This document shows positions 30,623 through 35,448 of a stretch of 35,448 bases of DNA, piece by piece. How positions within the stretch are numbered: position 1 is the first letter of the stretch; the number at the start of each line of letters is the position of its first letter. The translations under genes and the position numbers were made by a program. The stretch is from Chryseobacterium gleum (GTDB lineage: Bacteria > Bacteroidota > Bacteroidia > Flavobacteriales_D > Sanyastnellaceae). The stretch covers positions 1-35,448 of the forward strand of contig CALQJP020000001.1 of assembly GCA_943330925.2 (NCBI GenBank), in the 5' to 3' direction. The notes under the pieces were generated by a model, which ran no database searches, was not told where the DNA came from, and worked only from the letters and a program-made list of their open reading frames with translations.

Positions 30623-32250
30623 GGCTGCGGGATTATAGGTTTTACCACTTCGCCGGTAGAGTAAATATGAATTTTCTCCAGGCTGTTTTTGGGGTTTAAC
30701 GAATGCAGCAATTCATCGAACCATCCCGATTCGATGGTGGTTCGGTAGGTGAGCGTAGGGTAGTACTTTTTCATGGTTGCCACCCGTGTGTCAAGTTCCT
30801 TATCGTCGTAGAACAAAATGTAATTGGGCAGCGGACGTGGCATTACATCATGCTCTGTTTCCATGGCGATGTTCGATGCAAAACTCAATGTGCCTTCAAC
30901 CGGATCACCTTTTTTGAAATAGTAGTAATTCGTCCAGATGTTGCTGTAGAACTGCGGCATCATGGCACCCTGATCGGAATGTGTGAACTCCAGAATGAAG
31001 TTGTTGCAATCGCCTGCATCGCACAAATAGTTCATCGCTTCAACACGACTTTGCTTGGAGTAGGTGAAGCACAGGGTGAGCATTGCGACGGTGTTGAGCG
31101 CCCAAAAGAGCTGCCAGCTTACCCTGTGCCATCGCGCTTCTTTCCATTTTTCCGATAGCTTGCTCCATCCGATAACCCCCGCGATTACAAAGAAGGGCAG
31201 GGCCGGTAGTATGAATCGCTCCTGCTTGTTGGGGTAGAGGATGTGAAAAAGCAGAAAGCCTAACGTGGGAAGCACAACGATACTGATTTTTCGCCATGAA
31301 GCGAAAAAACCTGTGGTGAGAAAAATGCTAACGGGAGGTAAAATGAAAATCCCGATGAAGCTTACATAGGCCCATGGAGAACCAGGGTAGTTCAGCGCGT
31401 TTTTCTTGTTGTATTCGAAGTAGCCGCGCAAGTGCTGAAACGGCTCACCACCCCAGAGCAGCACATCGTCTATTTGAGTGATGAAAAAAGCGACAAATGA
31501 AACGACACCGAACAAAACGAACGCGCGGAAGTTTCTTTGGAGACCAAGCACCACGCCTGTCAGCGCCACGAAGAGTCCCGTTTGAAATCGGAAGCCAACC
31601 GCAAGGCCCATCAGAAACGCTGAGGCAATCACATAGTTCCAATTCACCTGTTGGCCCGCGGAAACCACAGGAGCTTCAAGCTTTATTTTACCAATTGCAA
31701 CGGATTGAAGAGGCACGTGTTTCAGCAATAGCCACATACCTGCCAGCAGGGGAGGCATGCACACCAGCTCGACCAGGTTGCGAACGGAAAAATTGGGCAG
31801 AATGGCGATGAAACACAACAGCAAACCGACGGTAATCGCATTTTTTCGATTGCTCAGCAGCTCAGTAATTCGATAAGCGAAATACACAGTGAGCAATGAA
31901 TATACTGCGTGAATGATGCGCAGCAACAGCATTTGTATTTCGGGCTGATCGATGCCCAGCGACTGGAACAGCAGGAAGAATACGTAAAGAAAGCCCAGGT
32001 AAAAAAAACTGATGGGTTCAGGATGTGCGTTGTTGTTGCCAATGCCCGGAAGCCAGTTGTTGAAGTTTTTTCCATCGGCCCAACTGCCTGCCGGCTCAAT
32101 GGTCAGGAAATGATCGTCGTGCATCATATAGCCCGGTGCAAAGAAGGCTGCGAGCAAACGAACGGATAATGCAAGCAACAAGATTACGCGCAACGGATGA
32201 GCGTTGAAATAGAGGAAGAATCGTTGCTTGCTAAGTTGAATCATGCGCAT
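30619..32250 (-). CDS. GT22/ALG9-like mannosyltransferase (GT-C membrane protein)
   Basis: A 543-residue membrane protein with about ten hydrophobic segments up to about residue 400 and a soluble C-terminal part. The first loop holds APGYMMHDDHFLTIEP, an acidic pair placed like the catalytic HPDE-type motif of GT22. HILYPNKQERFILPALPFFVIAG matches the HKEERF motif of the ALG9/PIG-B group. It should transfer a sugar from a lipid-phosphate donor outside the inner membrane. The start may be 32250 or the ATG two codons later. It is the second GT-C-type protein here, after the one at 13614. Confidence 0.82.
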   Translation of the reverse strand: MRMIQLSKQRFFLYFNAHPLRVILLLALSVRLLAAFFAPGYMMHDDHFLTIEPAGSWADGKNFNNWLPGIGNNNAHPEPISFFYLGFLYVFFLLFQSLGIDQPEIQMLLLRIIHAVYSLLTVYFAYRITELLSNRKNAITVGLLLCFIAILPNFSVRNLVELVCMPPLLAGMWLLLKHVPLQSVAIGKIKLEAPVVSAGQQVNWNYVIASAFLMGLAVGFRFQTGLFVALTGVVLGLQRNFRAFVLFGVVSFVAFFITQIDDVLLWGGEPFQHLRGYFEYNKKNALNYPGSPWAYVSFIGIFILPPVSIFLTTGFFASWRKISIVVLPTLGFLLFHILYPNKQERFILPALPFFVIAGVIGWSKLSEKWKEARWHRVSWQLFWALNTVAMLTLCFTYSKQSRVEAMNYLCDAGDCNNFILEFTHSDQGAMMPQFYSNIWTNYYYFKKGDPVEGTLSFASNIAMETEHDVMPRPLPNYILFYDDKELDTRVATMKKYYPTLTYRTTIESGWFDELLHSLNPKNSLEKIHIYSTGEVVKPIIPQP

Positions 32251-32309
32251 GAATTAGCGGCTGCAAATGTCGCAAAGGCAAGCAACAAAAACGAAGAAGA
32301 AATGGTAAA

Positions 32310-32834
32310 TCAGTCTTTCGAGCGCGCCGGTCTGCGAAAGATGTGTCTGTTGCGCACGATGTAGTTCGGACCAAACTCTGCAGTTCTTACCTCTTCCGTA
32401 ATGTAAAAGGAAACGGCAGTGACAGTGATGGTGCGGCGCAAATCGGTAGGGCGACGTTTTTCCTTGCCTTTCGTTTCTATGACAATGTCGGTAGTGTCGC
32501 CATGCTCTTCGACGGATGTAATGTCCCAGATAACGCCGTCGTAATTCATCTTGGTGCCGTCATCGTTTACGGTGCATTCGCCTTTGCCGCCGGTAATATC
32601 GCCGCGTCCGTGGTCGTATTGAACGGCATATTCCCACTTGGTTCCGTTGAATTCCGATTGGCATTTGGCAGGAAGACTGAACTTGGTTGTGTTGTCGCTT
32701 TCGTCGGTATACTCCATGAAGCCTTCCCACGATCCGGAAATTTTATTGAATTGCTCGTAGATGAATTCTCTGTCGCCCTGAGCAAAAGAATGGAGCGATA
32801 TCACCAAAAAGGAAAGCAAGCACGCTGTTTTCAT
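32310..32834 (-). CDS. Secreted protein of unknown function
   Basis: A 174-residue protein with a signal peptide (MKTACLLSFLVISLHSFAQ). The mature part is beta-rich and acidic, with ISGSWEGFMEYTDESDNTTKF, GTKWEYAVQYDHGRGDITGG and a C-terminal YIVRNRHIFRR. The GSWEG opening and strand pattern resemble small lipocalin-like secreted proteins, but I cannot name a family. I start at the ATG at 32834; an ATG at 32858 is in frame but lies inside the TATATTTG promoter box. It has its own promoter and no functional neighbours. Confidence 0.7.
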   Translation of the reverse strand: MKTACLLSFLVISLHSFAQGDREFIYEQFNKISGSWEGFMEYTDESDNTTKFSLPAKCQSEFNGTKWEYAVQYDHGRGDITGGKGECTVNDDGTKMNYDGVIWDITSVEEHGDTTDIVIETKGKEKRRPTDLRRTITVTAVSFYITEEVRTAEFGPNYIVRNRHIFRRPARSKD

Positions 32835-32855
32835 AAAATGAAAAAGTTTATCAAA

Positions 32856-32863
32856 CAAATATA
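32856..32863 (-). promoter_or_regulatory. -7 element of the secreted-protein gene (TATATTTG)
   Basis: TATATTTG on the minus strand, a full match to TAnnTTTG, 21 bases before the ATG at 32834. Its position rules against the upstream ATG at 32858. No clear -33 TTG. Confidence 0.5.
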
Positions 32864-32969
32864 AACGAAACGGCTCTCATCAGGATGCTTGCTCAGAGTC
32901 ATTGCAAAGGATGAGGTGCCTCACGGGTTTTATTGGAATCTCGATAGAATTTTATTCAAAACATGTAAT

Positions 32970-33131
32970 ATGAAAACGAGTAAGGGTAACAACACCCAGC
33001 AAAGCAAACAGCAGCGCCAATCGCACAAAACCAGGCCTGAAATTCGCGACGATATGGACAGCAGGAAGAATCGGGAGTCAGGTTTCAACCGAAGCATCAG
33101 CAAGAAGGGAGACCGAAAGAAAAGCTCTTGA
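32970..33131 (+). CDS. Small basic protein, 53 residues (tentative)
   Basis: The ATG at 32970 opens a 53-residue frame that is very hydrophilic and basic, rich in Lys, Arg, Ser, Gln and Asn, with no hydrophobic core (MKTSKGNNTQQSKQQRQSH, then RPEIRDDMDSRKN and SISKKGDRKKSS). It may be an intrinsically disordered nucleic-acid-binding protein. It lies alone between a divergent gene and paaZ. No clear promoter or ribosome site is seen, so it could be a chance frame. Confidence 0.4.
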   Translation: MKTSKGNNTQQSKQQRQSHKTRPEIRDDMDSRKNRESGFNRSISKKGDRKKSS

Positions 33132-33224
33132 TTTTTTATGGTAATTGTTGGTAAACAACAGTCTTAAAAGTCGTTTCCGAGTGCATTTGTGCTGCAAATT
33201 CGCAGGCAAACTCAAGGAAGCAAA

Positions 33225-35273
33225 ATGAAGCGTATTGAAAATTATGTGATGGGCAATTGGGCATTTGGCTCAGGCAATGAAAAGCAGTTAACGAATGCAA
33301 TTACAGGTGAAGTTGTTGGTGTGGCAACCGCGCAAGGACTTCATTTTGGCGATGTCCTCCAATACGGAAGAACCATAGGTGGCTCAGTGTTGCGCAAAAT
33401 GACTTTTCATGAGCGCGGCCGCATGCTCAAGGCATTGGCCATGTTTCTCAACGAGCGCAAGGCGGCTTATTACGAATTGAGTTATGCTACCGGTGCAACC
33501 AAAATTGACAGTTGGATTGACATCGATGGCGGGATAGGAAACTTGTTTGCATACGCTTCATTGCGCAGGCAGTTTCCGAATGAACGCTATTATGTAGATG
33601 GCGATACGGCAAAGTTGTCGAAGCAAGGCACTTTCCTGGGGCATCACATCATGGTGCCGCGCGAGGGGGTTGCTATTCACATCAACGCATTTAATTTCCC
33701 GATTTGGGGAATGCTCGAGAAGATAGCGGTGAATTTATTGGCAGGAATGCCGGCTGTTGTTAAGCCCGCAACCATTACGTCTTATTTGACGGAGATAGTA
33801 GTTCGCGACATCATTGCTTCGGGTATTCTTCCCGAAGGAGCATTGCAGCTTATCTGCGGAAATGCCGAAGGTCTGTTGGACCATGTGATGTCGCAAGATG
33901 TAGTGACCTTCACCGGAAGTGCTTCTACCGGACGCAAACTGAAATCGCATCCGCGGATTATAGAAGAGTCGGTGCATTTCAATATGGAGGCCGATTCGCT
34001 CAATGCGGCCGTATTGGGAAAAGATGCCGCACCGGGAACGGAAGAGTTCGACTTGTTTATCAAGGAGGTTCGCAAGGAGGTAACTGTAAAATGCGGCCAG
34101 AAGTGCACAGCCATTCGCAGAGTGATTGTGCCCGAATCCTATTTGGAAGACGTGCAAATTGCTTTGGGAAAAGCGTTCGCCAAAACAGTTGTAGGAAATC
34201 CGCGCAACGAGGCTGTGCGCATGGGATCGCTTGCCGCGCAATCGCAACGTGCCGATGTGCTTGAAAAGTTGGCATTGTTACGCGAAGATTCTGAATTGGT
34301 ATATGGCGATCCCTCGAAGATTGACGTAATAGATGCCAACTACGAGCAGGGCGCATTTCTATCGCCCATGTTGCTCGTCAACAATGATCCATTCCACAAA
34401 ACCGCTACGCATGAAGTAGAAGCATTCGGCCCGATTACGACGCTGATGCCCTACGATACACTCGAAGATGCAGTGGCATTGACGAAAATGGGTAAGGGTT
34501 CACTGGTATGCAGTATAACCACTCACGACAATCGCATAGCGCGCGATTTTGTATTGGACAGCGCATCGCATCACGGACGCATTTTGGTGTTGAATCGCGA
34601 GAGTGCTCCGGAGAGTACCGGTCACGGCTCGCCCATGCCTTTGCTGGTGCATGGCGGACCAGGCCGAGCGGGCGGTGGTGAAGAGATGGGTGGCAAGCGC
34701 GGCGTGATGCACTATTTGCAGCGCACCGCTATTCAAGGGTCGCCCACAACGTTGACGGCCATCACACACGTCTATCAATACGGAGCTCACCAGCCCGAAG
34801 CAGAACCACATTTGTTCAGACAGCATTTTGAAGACCTGCAAATTGGTCACACGGTCTTTACTCACAAGCATACCGTAACGGAAGCCGATATCGTGAATTT
34901 TGCCAACGTGAGTGGCGACAATTTCTATGCTCACATGGATGCTACTTCACTCGAAGGAACCATCTTCGAGCGCAGAGTGGCTCACGGCTACTTCGTATTG
35001 TCGAAGGCCGCTGGGTTGTTCGTTGACCCTAAAAAAGGACCGGTGTTATTGAACTACGGATTGGATGAAGCACGCTTCACCAAGCCGGTCTATCCCGGAA
35101 TGACCTTGGGGGTTCGCTTCACGGTGAAAGAAAAGGTGGATCAGGAAAAGCGCACGCCCGAAGATATAGCAAAGGGCATTGTGAAGTTTCTGGTTGATGT
35201 TTATGATGAAACAGGGGAAACAGTAGCATTGGCCACCATTCTAACCATGGTTAAGAAACGGAATCAAGAATAA
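33225..35273 (+). CDS. paaZ: Bifunctional PaaZ: oxepin-CoA hydrolase / semialdehyde dehydrogenase
   Basis: A 682-residue fusion. Residues 1 to about 515 form an aldehyde dehydrogenase with catalytic Cys294 in KCGQKCTAIRR (E. coli PaaZ has Cys295), NAFNFPIWGMLEKIAVNLLAG and VTFTGSASTGRKL. Residues of about 535-682 form a MaoC-like hot-dog hydratase with Asp565 and His570 in SGDNFYAHMD. PaaZ opens the oxepin-CoA ring and oxidises the semialdehyde in aerobic phenylacetate breakdown, giving 3-oxo-5,6-didehydrosuberyl-CoA. The length and both active sites are complete. No other paa gene is in the window. I start at 33225; the longer frame begins at a GTG at 33189. Confidence 0.95.
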   Translation: MKRIENYVMGNWAFGSGNEKQLTNAITGEVVGVATAQGLHFGDVLQYGRTIGGSVLRKMTFHERGRMLKALAMFLNERKAAYYELSYATGATKIDSWIDIDGGIGNLFAYASLRRQFPNERYYVDGDTAKLSKQGTFLGHHIMVPREGVAIHINAFNFPIWGMLEKIAVNLLAGMPAVVKPATITSYLTEIVVRDIIASGILPEGALQLICGNAEGLLDHVMSQDVVTFTGSASTGRKLKSHPRIIEESVHFNMEADSLNAAVLGKDAAPGTEEFDLFIKEVRKEVTVKCGQKCTAIRRVIVPESYLEDVQIALGKAFAKTVVGNPRNEAVRMGSLAAQSQRADVLEKLALLREDSELVYGDPSKIDVIDANYEQGAFLSPMLLVNNDPFHKTATHEVEAFGPITTLMPYDTLEDAVALTKMGKGSLVCSITTHDNRIARDFVLDSASHHGRILVLNRESAPESTGHGSPMPLLVHGGPGRAGGGEEMGGKRGVMHYLQRTAIQGSPTTLTAITHVYQYGAHQPEAEPHLFRQHFEDLQIGHTVFTHKHTVTEADIVNFANVSGDNFYAHMDATSLEGTIFERRVAHGYFVLSKAAGLFVDPKKGPVLLNYGLDEARFTKPVYPGMTLGVRFTVKEKVDQEKRTPEDIAKGIVKFLVDVYDETGETVALATILTMVKKRNQE

Positions 35274-35448
35274 ATGCGCAAGATACTTGGCGTCATAGTA
35301 GGGGTTCTGTTGGCGGCAACGGGAGCAGCGCAGATGCGATTGGATTCGCTTTTTTACAGAAGTGATCTCATAGCCGATTTGGAAAGCCTCAAGCAGGAAT
35401 TGCTCAAGAGTCACCCCAATCCATTTGAGTTTTGCGATGAGAAGTACT
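35274..35448 (+). CDS. Secreted protein, probable S41 peptidase-like N-terminus (partial)
   Basis: The ATG lies directly after the paaZ stop codon and the frame runs off the right edge, leaving 58 residues. A signal peptide (MRKILGVIVGVLLAATGAAQ) is followed by LDSLFYRSDLIADLESLKQE and LLKSHPNPFEFCDEK. This resembles the N-terminal segment of secreted S41-type peptidases, which often reads as a helix then HPxLY. The zero-base spacing suggests co-transcription with paaZ. The family call is weak. Confidence 0.55.
   Translation, partial: MRKILGVIVGVLLAATGAAQMRLDSLFYRSDLIADLESLKQELLKSHPNPFEFCDEKY

Overview
The window looks like a chromosome segment of a free-living Bacteroidota bacterium, probably of the Flavobacteriales type. 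The reasons are two type IX secretion (T9SS) sorting domains (24241-24499 and 24500-24780), PD40/OmpA envelope proteins, a bifunctional nuclease with a UVR tail, a P-loop-less MobB-like/MobA fusion, and many genes preceded by the Bacteroidota -7 element TAnnTTyG rather than by a Shine-Dalgarno sequence. I saw no rRNA, tRNA, CRISPR array, integrase or prophage. Apart from one REP-associated transposase and several palindromic repeat blocks, this is ordinary dense chromosome.

Layout. 1-2582 (minus): moaC, mobA, an SRPBCC protein and a partial cysteine-cluster protein. 2748-9000: a small beta-barrel protein, three 68-bp palindromic repeats directly upstream of a RAYT transposase (3609-4163), a DPP IV-type peptidase, and a TPR-PD40-OmpA-DUF1573 envelope protein whose stop codon abuts a 23-bp tandem array with the same palindrome as the RAYT repeats. 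9083-12330: bifunctional nuclease, etfB-etfA and the divergent pyrF. 12341-12510: a second palindrome family that runs into the 3' end of an acyltransferase gene.

12491-22001 is a block of envelope-glycan genes: acyltransferase 3, a GT-C-like membrane protein, a DPM1-like GT2, a processive GT2 with an unusual roughly 220-residue beta-rich insert, then a tightly overlapping lptG-GT4-GT4 operon. 22049-26191 holds a secreted M1 peptidase and a large secreted adhesin-like protein that converge with no spacer. 26378-29124 (minus) is lemA-TPM-TPM-(DnaJ/TerB). 29276-35448: an exonuclease/GIY-YIG fusion, a GT22-like mannosyltransferase, a secreted orphan, a small basic ORF, paaZ for phenylacetate breakdown, and the start of a probable S41-like secreted protein.

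The most unusual items are the processive GT2 with an IgGFc-binding-like domain spliced between its last two membrane helices, and the RAYT with related palindromes in two places, where compensatory base changes preserve the hairpin. Another is the recurrent placement of the -7 promoter element exactly four bases from the start codon, which suggests leaderless mRNAs. All assignments come from reading the sequence; no database search was run.
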